64,000 nt of DNA, taken from contig URPK01000001.1 in assembly GCA_900549715.1 (NCBI GenBank), positions 1 to 64,000 of the forward strand. The letters are read 5' to 3'. Within the stretch, counting starts at the first letter, position 1. Each line of letters starts with the position of its first letter. The notes under the pieces are model-generated. The model did not search any database and was not told where the DNA came from. It saw nothing but the letters and a program-made list of their open reading frames with translations. Source of the DNA: an uncultured Collinsella sp. GTDB taxonomy: Bacteria; Actinomycetota; Coriobacteriia; Coriobacteriales; Coriobacteriaceae. This document shows, one piece after another, positions 26,302 to 36,338 of the stretch. The position numbers and the translations under genes are program-made.

Positions 26302-27443
26302 CGGGCCTCATCTCCTTGCTGTTTGGGAACGGTGGCAAACACACGCCAGCCGCCGGCGCCGGCGCGCGGGCCGGCGGTGAAGGTGCCGCCAAGCGCCTCG
26401 ACGCGCTCGCGCATGGAGCCGAGCCCCATGCCCTCGGCGATGCCGCGACCGCCCGTCTGGGTCCCGCCCGTGCCATCGTCGGTAACGATGAGCTGGTAAA
26501 ACGATGGATGCTCCAAGCATCGCACAACAACGTTTTGCGCGCGGGCGTGGCGCATGGTGTTGGAGAGCGCCTCGCGCAGGACCGCCGCAAAGCAGTTGGT
26601 GATGTTGGCGGGCGCATGCTCGGCCAAAACTTCAAGCTCAATCTGCGGGCCGCCATCTGAGCACGCGCCTTCCACGATGCACTCGAGCTGTACGGAGAGG
26701 TCGGCGGCAGTGTCATTGAGCGCGTGGACGCTGGCGCGCACAAGTTGGAGCGCCTCGTCAACGGTGTGCTTGACGTCGGCGAAATCGGCGGCAACCCTGG
26801 GCTCGTCGGCGTGCACGACGCGCAGGGCCTCGGTCTGCAGCGAGGCACGTGTAAGTTGGTGGCCAACGCTATCGTGGATCTCGCGCGCGATGCGGGCGCG
26901 TTCGACGAGTGTCGCGAGCTCGACTTCGTAGTCCTGGCGGTCGGCAAGGTCACGGTTGCGCGCTTCGAGCGCGAGGGCTCGTTCCTGCAGCTCGTCGCGG
27001 ATGCGGCGCATGCGCTGCTGCTCGCGCTCCAACTGGGCGGTACGCAGTGACAGTAGGGTGGCGGCGACTGAAAGGATGGCGGTCAGCAGGAGCGTTCGAG
27101 CGGCAAGCGCGTCGGCGCGAAGGTCCGCGACGAGTGCAAAGACAAAGGCGACGCCAATGCCCAGCGCGACCCAAACGCGTTCACGGCGCACGCGCCGCGC
27201 GATGTCATAGAGGGCGAGGGGCGCAAACGGCACAAACGGCGGCACGAAGACAGCCGCGATGATGTAAGCGTAGCTCGCGGCCTCGCTTGTGCGGCTCGTG
27301 CGTTCCTTCTGTGCGAGCTCGGCCAGCGAGGTGGCAATAACGCCAAGGCAAAACGCCGCGACCAGGCGAGCGTCCACAGCAAGGCCCGTGGCGGCCGCAA
27401 TGCAGCACGCCAGCACGATCGATTTGTCGAAAAGCCTGTTCAT
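26298..27443 (-). CDS. Membrane sensor histidine kinase (HisKA_3 type)
   Basis: This 381-residue protein starts with several membrane segments (SIVLACCIAAATGLAV, then LVAAFCLGVIATSLAEL, and more to about residue 150). A coiled-coil stretch (LEREQQRMRRIRDELQ) follows, then the HisKA_3 phosphoacceptor site (REIHDSVGHQLT, His near residue 190). The ATPase domain shows LREALSNTMRHA and an EGMGLGSMRERVEALGG box. It lacks a large extracellular loop, so it may sense membrane or cell-wall stress. The start is ATG 27443; no ribosome site is seen, but TACAAT lies 6 nt upstream, which suggests a leaderless mRNA. A longer open frame upstream (to 27689) overlaps the divergent promoter region and is unlikely. 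Confidence 0.92.
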   Translation of the reverse strand: MNRLFDKSIVLACCIAAATGLAVDARLVAAFCLGVIATSLAELAQKERTSRTSEAASYAYIIAAVFVPPFVPFAPLALYDIARRVRRERVWVALGIGVAFVFALVADLRADALAARTLLLTAILSVAATLLSLRTAQLEREQQRMRRIRDELQERALALEARNRDLADRQDYEVELATLVERARIAREIHDSVGHQLTRASLQTEALRVVHADEPRVAADFADVKHTVDEALQLVRASVHALNDTAADLSVQLECIVEGACSDGGPQIELEVLAEHAPANITNCFAAVLREALSNTMRHARAQNVVVRCLEHPSFYQLIVTDDGTGGTQTGGRGIAEGMGLGSMRERVEALGGTFTAGPRAGAGGWRVFATVPKQQGDEAR

Positions 27444-27450
27444 ACGGGTA

Positions 27451-27456
27451 TTGTAC
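27451..27456 (-). promoter_or_regulatory. Possible -10 box of a leaderless promoter for the histidine kinase
   Basis: TACAAT on the minus strand ends 6 nt before the ATG of the kinase gene, so the transcript would start at or next to the start codon. No matching -35 box is seen. Leaderless genes are common in Actinobacteria. Confidence 0.4.
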
Positions 27457-27654
27457 GCGAAGCCGCGCGCGGGGGAGGCGCCGCCCGGGGCAACCGTGAC
27501 ATTCCTCCCGCGCGGCAAAGCGGCGTCGATCGCTCGCGCGAGCGGGGGTTTCGCCTCCGCCCCCTCGCACTCGTGACAAAGCTCACTGGTGCGCGCCGTC
27601 CGCTCCTGCGATGATGCAATCGTACCGGGCCACGACCAACAGAAGGGCCGCCTC

Positions 27655-28593
27655 ATGACAGACATCGTCCACGTCGAAAACCTCGTCAAGCGCTACGATG
27701 ACCTTATTGCGCTCGACCACTTTAACCTGAGCATCGCCCCCGGCGAGATCTTTGGCCTGCTGGGCCCCAACGGCTCGGGCAAAACCACGTCCATCAACTG
27801 TATCTTGCAGCTGCTTGCCTACGACAAAGGCACCATTGAGCTGTTCGGCGAGCCCATGACGCCCACCCGCTACGACCTTAAGCGTCGCGTCGGCGTGGTG
27901 CCACAGCAGGTGGCGGTGTTCGACGAGCTCACCGTGCGCGAAAACATCGACTATTTCTGCAGCCTCTACGTCAACGACCGCAAGCGCCGCCGCGCGCTGG
28001 TGGACGAGGCGATCGACTTTGTCGGCCTGGGCGACTTTACCAAGTTTCGTCCCGGAAAGCTCTCGGGCGGCTTGGCACGCCGCCTCAACATTGCCTGTGG
28101 CATCGCGCACAAGCCCGAGCTCATCTTCTTTGACGAGCCCACGGTGGCAGTCGATCCGCAGAGCCGCAACGCCATCCTGGAGGGCATCTGCCGCCTGCGC
28201 GACGAGGGCGCCACGGTGGTGTACACCAGCCATTACATGGAGGAAGTCGAGCAGATCTGCAGCCGCATCATGATCATGGACGGCGGGCGCGTGCTGGCGC
28301 AGGGCACCAACGACGAGCTCAAGCGCATGATTCAGATGGGCGAGAAGATCGTGATCGAGGTCGGCGAGGTGCCGAGCGCGGCGCTCGGTGCCGTCGCGAG
28401 CCTGCCGCATGTCCTGGACCTGTCGGCGACGGCGGGCCAGCTCACGTTTTCGTGCGAGGCGAGCCCGCATAACCTGACGGACATTCTCGATGTGCTGCGT
28501 TCGCATGACGTGGCGCTCGGCCGCATTTATTCCGAACCGCCGACCCTCAACGACGTGTTCCTCGAGATCACCGGCCGCGAGCTGCGCGACTAG
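27655..28593 (+). CDS. ABC transporter ATP-binding protein (DrrA/NatA-like)
   Basis: This 312-residue ATPase shows Walker A (GPNGSGKT), a Q-loop (VVPQQ), signature LSGGLARRL, Walker B with ELIFFDEPTVAVDP and the H-loop (YTSHYMEE). The C-terminal extension of about 80 residues is typical of ABC-2 exporters. AGAAGGG (27641-27647) lies 7 nt before ATG 27655. Two permease genes follow in the same operon, and the two-component genes lie divergently upstream. It probably exports a drug, lipid or peptide; the substrate cannot be deduced. Confidence 0.95.
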   Translation: MTDIVHVENLVKRYDDLIALDHFNLSIAPGEIFGLLGPNGSGKTTSINCILQLLAYDKGTIELFGEPMTPTRYDLKRRVGVVPQQVAVFDELTVRENIDYFCSLYVNDRKRRRALVDEAIDFVGLGDFTKFRPGKLSGGLARRLNIACGIAHKPELIFFDEPTVAVDPQSRNAILEGICRLRDEGATVVYTSHYMEEVEQICSRIMIMDGGRVLAQGTNDELKRMIQMGEKIVIEVGEVPSAALGAVASLPHVLDLSATAGQLTFSCEASPHNLTDILDVLRSHDVALGRIYSEPPTLNDVFLEITGRELRD

Positions 28594-28602
28594 GGGGCAG
28601 CC

Positions 28603-29790
28603 ATGTTCAACACCATCATCACTACGGTCAAGACGCTGCTGCGCCGGCCGAGCACGTGGGTCTGGGGTGCTCTCTTTCCCGTCGCACTTTCCACGATGTT
28701 CATGTTTATGTTTGCTAACCTCAGCTCCGACGGCAAGATCGACCCGGTGCCGGTTGCCGTCGTGGCGGACGAGGCTTGGGACGCTTCGACCTTTAAGGGC
28801 GTGGCGACGTCGCTTGCCAAGGAAGACAACGATCAGCTGCTCGAGATCCACGAGTGCGAGGATGTGGACGCCGCGAACCGTGCGCTCAAGTCCGGCGAGG
28901 TCGCGGGCATCTATACGGTCGACGCTGCGGGCACGCCCAAGCTCACGCTGCTCTCGAGCTATGACGGCTCGCGCGCCTCGTCGGTGCTCACCGACCGCAG
29001 CATCCTTGAGACGGTGGCAAGCTCGTATACACAAAATGCCGAGCTCATGTCCCAGATTGCCCAGGACAACCCGGCGGCGCTCGCCGACCCCGAGGCGGTT
29101 GCGCGCGCCCTGTCGCTCGAGGGCGGCACCCGCCGTGTGAGCCTGACACGCACCACGCCCGATGGCACGGTCATCTACTATTACGCGCTTTTTGGCCTGG
29201 TCGCGATGATGTCTGCCGAGTTTGCCGCCTTGAGCGTCGTCGACCTGCAGCCCAATCTGTCGGGCCTTGGCGCGCGCCGCTGCGTGGGCGGCCTTTCCAA
29301 GACGGCGTCGCTGGCCGGCATTTTTGTCGGCTCGTGGCTGGTCTCCTTCGCCTCGATGACGATCGCGATTGGTTACGTGCGCCTAGTCGTTGGCGTCGAC
29401 TTTGGCGGGCGCGAGGGGCTGTGCCTGCTGGGCGGTGCTGTATCCGCGCTTGCCGCCACGGGCCTGGGGCTCTTTGTGGGCACGCTTCCCGTTAAGGGTG
29501 GCAAGGCGTCCAAGTCGGGCATCCTTACGGGCTTTGCTACCACGTGCGCCCTGTTCGCCGGCCTCTACGGCGAGCCGGCGATGGCGCTTGCCGACGACGT
29601 CGCCCACGCCTGCCCGGCCGAGTGCTGGTTCAACCCCGTCAAGCTCATCTGCGACATGTTCAATCGCCTGTATTTCTTTGAGGACTTGGGGCCCTTTGCC
29701 GTTCGCGCTGGTGTGCTCGTCCTGATGGCCCTGGTGTTTGTCGCCGCCGCTACGCTGATCTTTGGAAGGAGCCGCTATGAGCACCTTTAA
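28603..29790 (+). CDS. ABC-2 type permease, first of a pair
   Basis: This 395-residue protein has one N-terminal membrane segment (WVWGALFPVALSTMFMFMFA), a soluble extracellular part of about 150 residues, then five or so C-terminal segments (for example GLFVGTLPVKGG, VLVLMALVFVAAATLIF). This is the ABC2_membrane_3 layout. It starts 9 nt after the ATPase gene and overlaps the next permease by 14 nt, so the three are surely co-transcribed. The two permeases probably form a heterodimer. Confidence 0.9.
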   Translation: MFNTIITTVKTLLRRPSTWVWGALFPVALSTMFMFMFANLSSDGKIDPVPVAVVADEAWDASTFKGVATSLAKEDNDQLLEIHECEDVDAANRALKSGEVAGIYTVDAAGTPKLTLLSSYDGSRASSVLTDRSILETVASSYTQNAELMSQIAQDNPAALADPEAVARALSLEGGTRRVSLTRTTPDGTVIYYYALFGLVAMMSAEFAALSVVDLQPNLSGLGARRCVGGLSKTASLAGIFVGSWLVSFASMTIAIGYVRLVVGVDFGGREGLCLLGGAVSALAATGLGLFVGTLPVKGGKASKSGILTGFATTCALFAGLYGEPAMALADDVAHACPAECWFNPVKLICDMFNRLYFFEDLGPFAVRAGVLVLMALVFVAAATLIFGRSRYEHL

Positions 29791-30982
29791 GACCGTGCTT
29801 CGCATGGCGCTCGCGCACCCGTTCTACCTGCTCATCTATACGGTGTTCATCTCGCTCATGGGCGTATTCATCGCGGCCTCGGTGAGTTGGAACTCGTCGC
29901 AGCTTACCGAGTACAAGCCCTACGACACCAACGTGATCGTGGTCGACCGCGACAATAGCGACCTTTCGCGGGCGCTTACCAAGCACCTGGGCTCACGGTT
30001 TGACCTGGTCACGGGCGTCGGCGACGACACGTACGACCTTGCCGACGCGCTCGCCAAGAGCAACAGCGCCAAGGGCAGCGCCGACTGCGTGTTCTTTATC
30101 CCGGAGGGGTTTGAGGACGACTTGATCGCGGCCGCCCGTGCGGGGGAGGCCCTGCCCAAACTCGACGTGACGTACGGCTCCGGCACCATGGCGGCGGCGC
30201 TCTCGTCTGCCGAGGCCTCGCGCTGGATCTCGCTCGCGGGCGCTGCGGCGGCACTTGAGCCAGCTGCTTCCGACGGCGATGTCGCCAAGGCCGCCGAGCA
30301 TGCTGCCGCAAAGCGTGCGGAGGTCCAGATCGAGCGGGTCAAGGTAGACTCGACGGCCGCCGCCACGCTCGAGTCGTACTTCAACTTTGGCGCGTACGCG
30401 ATTATCTCGTCGGTCATCGTGTCGGTGGGGCTGGTGTTCTCGGGCATGAACGAGCCCGAGCGCGTGCGCCGCATGGATGCTAGCCCGGTCTCTGAGCGCC
30501 AGCGCTCGCTCGCTGTGTTCGCGGCCGCCGCCGTGCTCACCGTCTGCATCTGGCTCGTGTCGAGCATGATGGGCGTCGTGGGCTTTGCCAGCGCGGTTGC
30601 CGAGGTCGGCGTGGGTCGCGTGTGCCTAGCGCTGGCGGCAACGTTTGCCCTGGCGTGCACGCCGCTGGCTGTTGGCTTTATGCTGTCGAGCCTGGGTGCG
30701 CGCGAGGAGCTGCTCAACGGTGTGGGCAACTTACTCGGCATGCTCATGACGTTTTTGGGTGGCGCCTGGATGCCGCTGTCGCTGATGGGTTCGGCCGTGC
30801 AGACGGTGGCGCACTTTGTGCCGACGTATTGGGTGAACGACGCGATCGGCAAGGCGCTTACCTCTGACCTGACGTCTGCCGCGCTGGGCGACATCGCCTG
30901 CGACCTGGGCGTCACGGTGCTCTTCGCCGCCGCCATCGCCGCCGTAGGCCTAGCCCTTGCCCACAACAAATCCAGCGTCTAG
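29777..30982 (+). CDS. ABC-2 type permease, second of a pair
   Basis: This 401-residue protein has the same layout as its partner: an N-terminal membrane segment (FYLLIYTVFISLMGVFIAAS), a long exported loop, and C-terminal membrane segments (AYAIISSVIVSVGLVFSG, LTVCIWLVSSMMGVVGF, LLNGVGNLLGMLMTFLGGAW). GGAAGGAG precedes ATG 29777, inside the end of the previous gene. In the loop, alanine is very common. It forms the exporter with the preceding permease and the ATPase. Confidence 0.9.
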   Translation: MSTFKTVLRMALAHPFYLLIYTVFISLMGVFIAASVSWNSSQLTEYKPYDTNVIVVDRDNSDLSRALTKHLGSRFDLVTGVGDDTYDLADALAKSNSAKGSADCVFFIPEGFEDDLIAAARAGEALPKLDVTYGSGTMAAALSSAEASRWISLAGAAAALEPAASDGDVAKAAEHAAAKRAEVQIERVKVDSTAAATLESYFNFGAYAIISSVIVSVGLVFSGMNEPERVRRMDASPVSERQRSLAVFAAAAVLTVCIWLVSSMMGVVGFASAVAEVGVGRVCLALAATFALACTPLAVGFMLSSLGAREELLNGVGNLLGMLMTFLGGAWMPLSLMGSAVQTVAHFVPTYWVNDAIGKALTSDLTSAALGDIACDLGVTVLFAAAIAAVGLALAHNKSSV

Positions 30983-30988
30983 CCACCT

Positions 30989-31127
30989 AGTCATTGGGGA
31001 CAGTCTTTGCCGATCCGCCGGCAGGGCTGGCAGGGACTGTCCCAATATGTCGGCACTTGGGGACCACTCATTGGGGACAGACTTAAATGAGCGATTTCAC
31101 TCATTTAAGTCTGTCCCCAATGAGTGG
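30989..31127. repeat. GGGGAC-family palindromic repeats
   Basis: A degenerate copy (cattggggacagtctttgcc, from about 30990) and a matching inverted part (cagggactgtccc, 31031-31043) are followed by a large perfect palindrome. Bases 31064-31091 (ccactcattggggacagact, then taaatgag) pair with 31100-31127 without mismatch around an 8-nt loop. The same family recurs at 34611-34797, 43285-43316, 60930-60956 and 61071-61139. It may also block read-through between the two ABC operons. Confidence 0.85.
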
Positions 31128-31220
31128 TCTGGAAAAAATCCTGCCTGTCGCTAAAAAATAGTTCGCCCAGGTTTACTATTACCCTAGAAAAGTAGCAGAA
31201 GGCTAACAACGGGGGATAGC

Positions 31221-31934
<714 letters not shown>

Positions 31935-31942
31935 GCGGCGCC

Positions 31943-34609
31943 ATGACACCTCTCGCAAAACGTCTCCCGCGCGAGCTGCGCCGCAATATCGGCAAGTACC
32001 TGGGCATCTTTTTGCTTATGTGCGGGAGCATCGCCCTCACGTCGGGTTTTTTGCTCGCGGCGCATTCCATCGGCTGCCTCATTGACGACATGCGCGACGA
32101 CTACACGATTGAGGACGGCCGCGTGACTACCTCCTTCGAGGCCACCGACGAGCAGCTCAAGGCTGCCGAGGACGCGGCAAAGGACGTCGGTGGCGTCACG
32201 CTCTACAAGAATTTCTCCATCGACGCCATCATCAAAAAGACCGTCGGCGACGATGGCACCAAGCGCACGCTGCGCACCTATGCGCACCGCACCAAGGTCG
32301 ATATCGCGTCCTACTGTGAGGGCAGGCAGCCCAAGGCGGACGATGAGGTGGCAATCGACCGTGTCTTCGCCACCAACAACGACCTCGCCATCGGCGATAA
32401 GGTCGAGCTTGAGGGCCGCACCTACACCATCTGCGGCATCATGACCCAGCCCGATAGCCAGGCGCTGTTCCTCAACAATTCGGACTTTACGGTGAACACC
32501 ATCACGTACGGCGTGGCAGAGGTCACCGATGCCGGCTTTGCCGCGCTCGAGGATGCCGGTGGCGCGCCTGCCTACACCTACTCCTTCACCTTTACCGACC
32601 GCGATCTCCCCACCGCGGATCGCATCGATGCGGAGCAGGATATGGTCGAGGCGCTGACCGATGCCGATGCGCGCGTGGACGATCTGATCGATGCCGATTC
32701 CAATCAGGGCATTGGCTATGCGCGCGACGACGTGGACGGCGACTCCATGATGTGGATGACGTTGCTCGACATCATCATCGTGATCATGGCGTTTGTCTTT
32801 GTGGTGCTCACCGACGCCACCATCGAGGAGGAGAGCGCCATCATCGGCACGCTGCTCGCCAGCGGCTATCGCCGCCGCGAGATCGTGCTGCACTACCTCG
32901 CGCTTCCCGCCATCGTGGGCGTGCTCGCGGCGCTTTTGGGCACTGCGCTCGGCGTTGTGTTCTTTACCGAGCCCATGCGCGGTCTCTACTACGGCTCGTA
33001 CAGCCTGCCGCCCTTCCAGGTGTACTGGAGCTGGGAGATCTTCGTGAAGTGTGCCGTGGTCCCCGCCGCTGCGCTCATCCTCATCACGCTGGTGGGTCTG
33101 CTTCGCAAGATGGGCAAGACGCCGTTGCAGTTCCTTCGTCACGAGGCGAGCGGCAAATCGGGCACCAAGCGCGGCCTGCAGCTGCCGGAGCGCATGGGTT
33201 TTGTTTCCCGCTTCCGCCTGCGTATCTTCCTGCGCAATCTGGGCAACTTCGCCACGCTCTTCGTGGGCATCGCGTTTGGGTCGCTGCTTTTGCTCTTTGG
33301 TCTGGCGATCCTGCCCACGATGACGCACTATGCGGACAATCTAGAGACGAGCCTGGTCGCCGAGCATCAGTACACACTCAAGGCGCCGCTGGAGCTCGAG
33401 GGCACTGCCGAGGAGCGCGAGCAGTGGTCGGCACTCGAGCGCTTGCAGTCGGTTGACGGCGCGCTGCTTTCTGCCGCCCAGGATGCCGATGACGAGCTTG
33501 ACGGCGCGGCCGATGCGGCGCAGACGGCAGCCGATGCCGCGACCGCATCTCCGTCTGCCGAGAGCCTGACCGCAGCGCAGGATGCGCTTGCCAAGGTCCA
33601 GGACAAGAAGGATGCGCTCTACGCGCGCCTTGACGATCTTGCCGATGCCCTTGGCTGCGACCGCGACGAGGCTATCGACCTGATCGACAAGGCCTCTAAG
33701 ATCGACACTGACAACGACGACATTCACCCGGTCAACACGACCGACAACGGCGCGGGCGCAATCGCGCAGGCCGAGAAATATGCCGTTTACCAGCTGCAGT
33801 ACGACCGTGGCGACGGTAATGGCGAGGAGACGATTTCTGTCTACGGCATCTCGTCCGATTCGCGCTACTGGAAGGGCCTCAACATCGGCGATGGCCGCGT
33901 CGTCTTTGGCGGCGGTCTGCTCGATAAGTTTGGCTGGAGCGAGGGCCAGAAGGTCACGCTCAGCGACAAGTACGAGGGCGAGCATTATTCCTTTGAGTAC
34001 GCGGGCAAGGACTGTGCCTGGGGCTCCAAGTCGGACATGAATATCTATATGAGTATCGACGACTTTAACGAGCTGTTCGACAACGACGCCGCCTACTTTA
34101 ACGGCTATGTGAGCGACGAGAAGCTCGACCTCGACGCGCGCTACTTTGCCGGCGACACCACGCCCGACGACATGCGCGCCGTGGGTGACCAGTTCATCGG
34201 CATGATGAGCGACATGATCGGCATGATGGTCGGGCTCGCGGTGTTTATCTTCCTGCTGTTTATGTACCTGCTAACCAAGGCCGTTATCGACCATAGCGCC
34301 CGCTCGATCAGCTATATGAAGGTCTTTGGCTATCGCGATGGCGAGATCTCGCATCTGTACATCCGCTCGATCACGCTGTGCGTGGCGGCATCGCTCGTGC
34401 TGAGCCTGCCGTTGATTATCTGCTCGCTTACGGCTATTTTCCGCTCCATGTTGCTCGCCTATAACGGCAATATCGAGATTTATGTGCCAAGCTGGTCCAT
34501 GGCGGCGTGCGCAGGGATCGGCTTTGCAACGTACCTGGTCGTGGCGCTGCTGCACATGCGCTCGATCAAGCGCGTCAGCCTGGCCGAAGCCCTCAAAGTT
34601 CAAGAGTAG
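31943..34609 (+). CDS. FtsX-like ABC transporter permease (888 aa)
   Basis: This is a large permease of the MacB/FtsX superfamily. One membrane segment lies near residues 19-43 (YLGIFLLMCGSIALTSGFLL), a large exported domain follows, then three segments at about 270-390, one near 436 (ATLFVGIAFGSLLLLFGLAI), a second exported domain, and three C-terminal segments (about 762, 812, 853). That is two FtsX modules in tandem. Residues about 513-570 are an alanine/aspartate-rich stretch that should form a coiled coil. Proteins of this build act in mechanotransmission rather than classical transport: drug efflux, lipoprotein release or cell-wall hydrolase control. The target here is unknown. Confidence 0.92.
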   Translation: MTPLAKRLPRELRRNIGKYLGIFLLMCGSIALTSGFLLAAHSIGCLIDDMRDDYTIEDGRVTTSFEATDEQLKAAEDAAKDVGGVTLYKNFSIDAIIKKTVGDDGTKRTLRTYAHRTKVDIASYCEGRQPKADDEVAIDRVFATNNDLAIGDKVELEGRTYTICGIMTQPDSQALFLNNSDFTVNTITYGVAEVTDAGFAALEDAGGAPAYTYSFTFTDRDLPTADRIDAEQDMVEALTDADARVDDLIDADSNQGIGYARDDVDGDSMMWMTLLDIIIVIMAFVFVVLTDATIEEESAIIGTLLASGYRRREIVLHYLALPAIVGVLAALLGTALGVVFFTEPMRGLYYGSYSLPPFQVYWSWEIFVKCAVVPAAALILITLVGLLRKMGKTPLQFLRHEASGKSGTKRGLQLPERMGFVSRFRLRIFLRNLGNFATLFVGIAFGSLLLLFGLAILPTMTHYADNLETSLVAEHQYTLKAPLELEGTAEEREQWSALERLQSVDGALLSAAQDADDELDGAADAAQTAADAATASPSAESLTAAQDALAKVQDKKDALYARLDDLADALGCDRDEAIDLIDKASKIDTDNDDIHPVNTTDNGAGAIAQAEKYAVYQLQYDRGDGNGEETISVYGISSDSRYWKGLNIGDGRVVFGGGLLDKFGWSEGQKVTLSDKYEGEHYSFEYAGKDCAWGSKSDMNIYMSIDDFNELFDNDAAYFNGYVSDEKLDLDARYFAGDTTPDDMRAVGDQFIGMMSDMIGMMVGLAVFIFLLFMYLLTKAVIDHSARSISYMKVFGYRDGEISHLYIRSITLCVAASLVLSLPLIICSLTAIFRSMLLAYNGNIEIYVPSWSMAACAGIGFATYLVVALLHMRSIKRVSLAEALKVQE

Positions 34610-34610
34610 T

Positions 34611-34797
34611 CATTGGGGACGTTCCTAAACGACTAGTCATCGGGGACAGTCTTTGCCGATCTGCCCGCTCGCCGGCCGGGCCGGCAAGGACTGTCCCTAG
34701 CTGCCGGCAGGAAAGGAACGTCCCCAACTGCCGGGTGCCGGATGGCGAAAGGATGTCCCTGGCGGCCGGTCATTTAAGTCTGTCCCCAATGAGTGGC
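34611..34797. repeat. Cluster of GGGGAC-family repeats
   Basis: Several copies are nested: cattggggacgttccta (34613 on) with an inverted ggaacgtcccc (about 34714), and ggggacagtctttgccgat with an inverted ggcaaggactgtccc (34680-34698). A further half copy (catttaagtctgtcccc) ends near 34787. The whole gap between the permease and the next gene (273 bp) is made of these repeats except for the last 80 bp. Confidence 0.8.
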
Positions 34798-34809
34798 CAG
34801 GCGCTGCGC

Positions 34810-34840
34810 TTGACTTTGACCCTGCTTCAACGGGTACCAT
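34810..34840 (+). promoter_or_regulatory. Possible promoter of the DUF362 gene
   Basis: TTGACT (34810-34815) and TACCAT (34835-34840) are spaced by 19 bp, slightly long. They lie just after the repeat cluster and 43 bp before the start codon. Confidence 0.35.
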
Positions 34841-34882
34841 CTCCTATGTCTGTAACGCCATATAGACCGAGGGGATATATCT

Positions 34883-36088
34883 ATGACCGCAACTGCACCC
34901 GCAGCACCCGCCAAGGTGTACTTCACCAACCTGCGCACGCATGCTCGCGAGAGCCAGCTCGACAAGCTCAAGCGCCTCATTCGCCGCGCCGGTATCGAGC
35001 AGATCGACTTTGAGAACAAGTTTGTCGCCATCAAGATTCACTTTGGCGAGCTGGGCAACCTGAGCTTTTTGCGCCCCAACTACGCCCGCGCCGTCGCGGA
35101 CGTGGTGAAGGAGCTGGGCGGCAAGCCCTTCCTCACTGACTGCAATACGCTCTATGTCGGTAGCCGCAAAAACGCGCTCGAGCACATCGACACCGCCTAC
35201 CAGAACGGCTTTACCCCGTATGCCACAGGCTGCCAGATCATCATCGCCGACGGCCTCAAGGGTACCGACGAGGCGCTCGTCCCGGTCGAGGGCGGTGAGT
35301 ACGTGCGCGAGGCAAAGATCGGTCAGGCGCTCATGGATGCCGATATCGTGATCAGCCTCACCCACTTTAAGGGCCATGAGCAGGCCGGTTTTGGCGGCGC
35401 CATGAAGAACCTGGGCATGGGAGGCGGCAGCCGTGCCGGCAAGATGGAGCAGCATGCCGCCGGCAAGCCGAACGTCGCGACTGAGCACTGCGTTGGCTGC
35501 CGTGCCTGCGAAAAGATCTGTGCGCACAACGCCATCTCGTTTGACGATACCCGCGAGCGCGAGCTTGCCAACGGCAACGCCCGCACGGTGCACGTGGCCG
35601 CCATCGACCACGATCGCTGCGTGGGCTGCGGACGCTGCATTGCGGCGTGCAACCAGGACTGCATCAAGCCCGACTATGATGCCGCGGCCGACGTACTCAA
35701 CTACAAGATCGCTGAGTACACGAAGGCCATTGTCCAGGACCGTCCGAGCTTCCACATCTCGCTCGCCATGGACATCAGTCCCAACTGCGACTGCCACCCC
35801 GAAAACGACACGCCTATCGTTAACGATATCGGCATGTTCGCGAGCTTCGACCCGGTCGCTATCGATCAGGCCTGCGCCGATGCCGTCATGGCATCCGAGC
35901 CGCTGCCCAACACCGAACTCACCGATAGCGCGGCCAAGATGGAGCATAACCACGAGCATCTGGAGGGCGAGCAGGCCAAGGACCCCTTCTGCATCACGCA
36001 TCCCGACACCGACTGGCGCGCGTGCATCGCGCATGCCGAAAAGATCGGCCTGGGCACGAGCAAGTATGAGCTCATCGAGGTCAAGTAG
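34883..36088 (+). CDS. DUF362 protein with two 4Fe-4S clusters
   Basis: This 401-residue protein carries the DUF362 domain (IKIHFGELGNLSFLRPNYAR; later SLTHFKGHEQAGFGGAMKNL) and, in its middle, two ferredoxin-type motifs: HCVGCRACEKIC near residue 202 and RCVGCGRCIAAC near residue 245. The C-terminus is rich in His, Cys and Glu (DCHPENDTP, HNHEHLEGEQ), which could bind metal. DUF362 proteins occur widely in anaerobes; their reaction is not established, though iron-sulfur electron transfer is likely. GAGGGGA precedes ATG 34883. A good terminator follows, so it is a one-gene unit. Confidence 0.93.
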   Translation: MTATAPAAPAKVYFTNLRTHARESQLDKLKRLIRRAGIEQIDFENKFVAIKIHFGELGNLSFLRPNYARAVADVVKELGGKPFLTDCNTLYVGSRKNALEHIDTAYQNGFTPYATGCQIIIADGLKGTDEALVPVEGGEYVREAKIGQALMDADIVISLTHFKGHEQAGFGGAMKNLGMGGGSRAGKMEQHAAGKPNVATEHCVGCRACEKICAHNAISFDDTRERELANGNARTVHVAAIDHDRCVGCGRCIAACNQDCIKPDYDAAADVLNYKIAEYTKAIVQDRPSFHISLAMDISPNCDCHPENDTPIVNDIGMFASFDPVAIDQACADAVMASEPLPNTELTDSAAKMEHNHEHLEGEQAKDPFCITHPDTDWRACIAHAEKIGLGTSKYELIEVK

Positions 36089-36136
36089 CACCTGTCTATT
36101 GGACATATCAAGCGCTTTTGTAGCGCAACGTTAGCA

Positions 36137-36173
36137 AAAGCCGCCCGTGAGCACAGCGCTTGCGGGCGGCTTT
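36137..36173 (+). terminator. Terminator after the DUF362 gene
   Basis: AAAGCCGCCCG (36137-36147) pairs perfectly with CGGGCGGCTTT (36163-36173). The symmetrical A and T ends allow it to work in both directions, but the convergent hydrolase gene ends 165 bp further on. Confidence 0.8.
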
Positions 36174-36297
36174 CCGGAAGTATGCGGCAAATTTCGAGAC
36201 CGCCGAGCACACGACATTTTTGGCAACAAAACCCCTGATAAATTGTTGGTAAAACTGCGGTCTGGTCGGCAGTTCCAGATTTTGCAGCATACTTCCG
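36174..36297. repeat. Long-arm inverted-repeat element, about 124 bp
   Basis: CGGAAGTATGC (36175-36185) and GCATACTTCCG (36287-36297) are inverted copies. Further inside, gcaaatttcgagaccgc (36186 on) and gcggtctgg...cagattttgc (36257-36286) can pair imperfectly. It has the same shape as the elements at 25203, 25459 and 46804 but different sequence. Confidence 0.6.
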
Positions 36298-36338
36298 AAA
36301 ATAGGGGGTTAGATAAATCCCCAGACGCCGCTTTTTCC

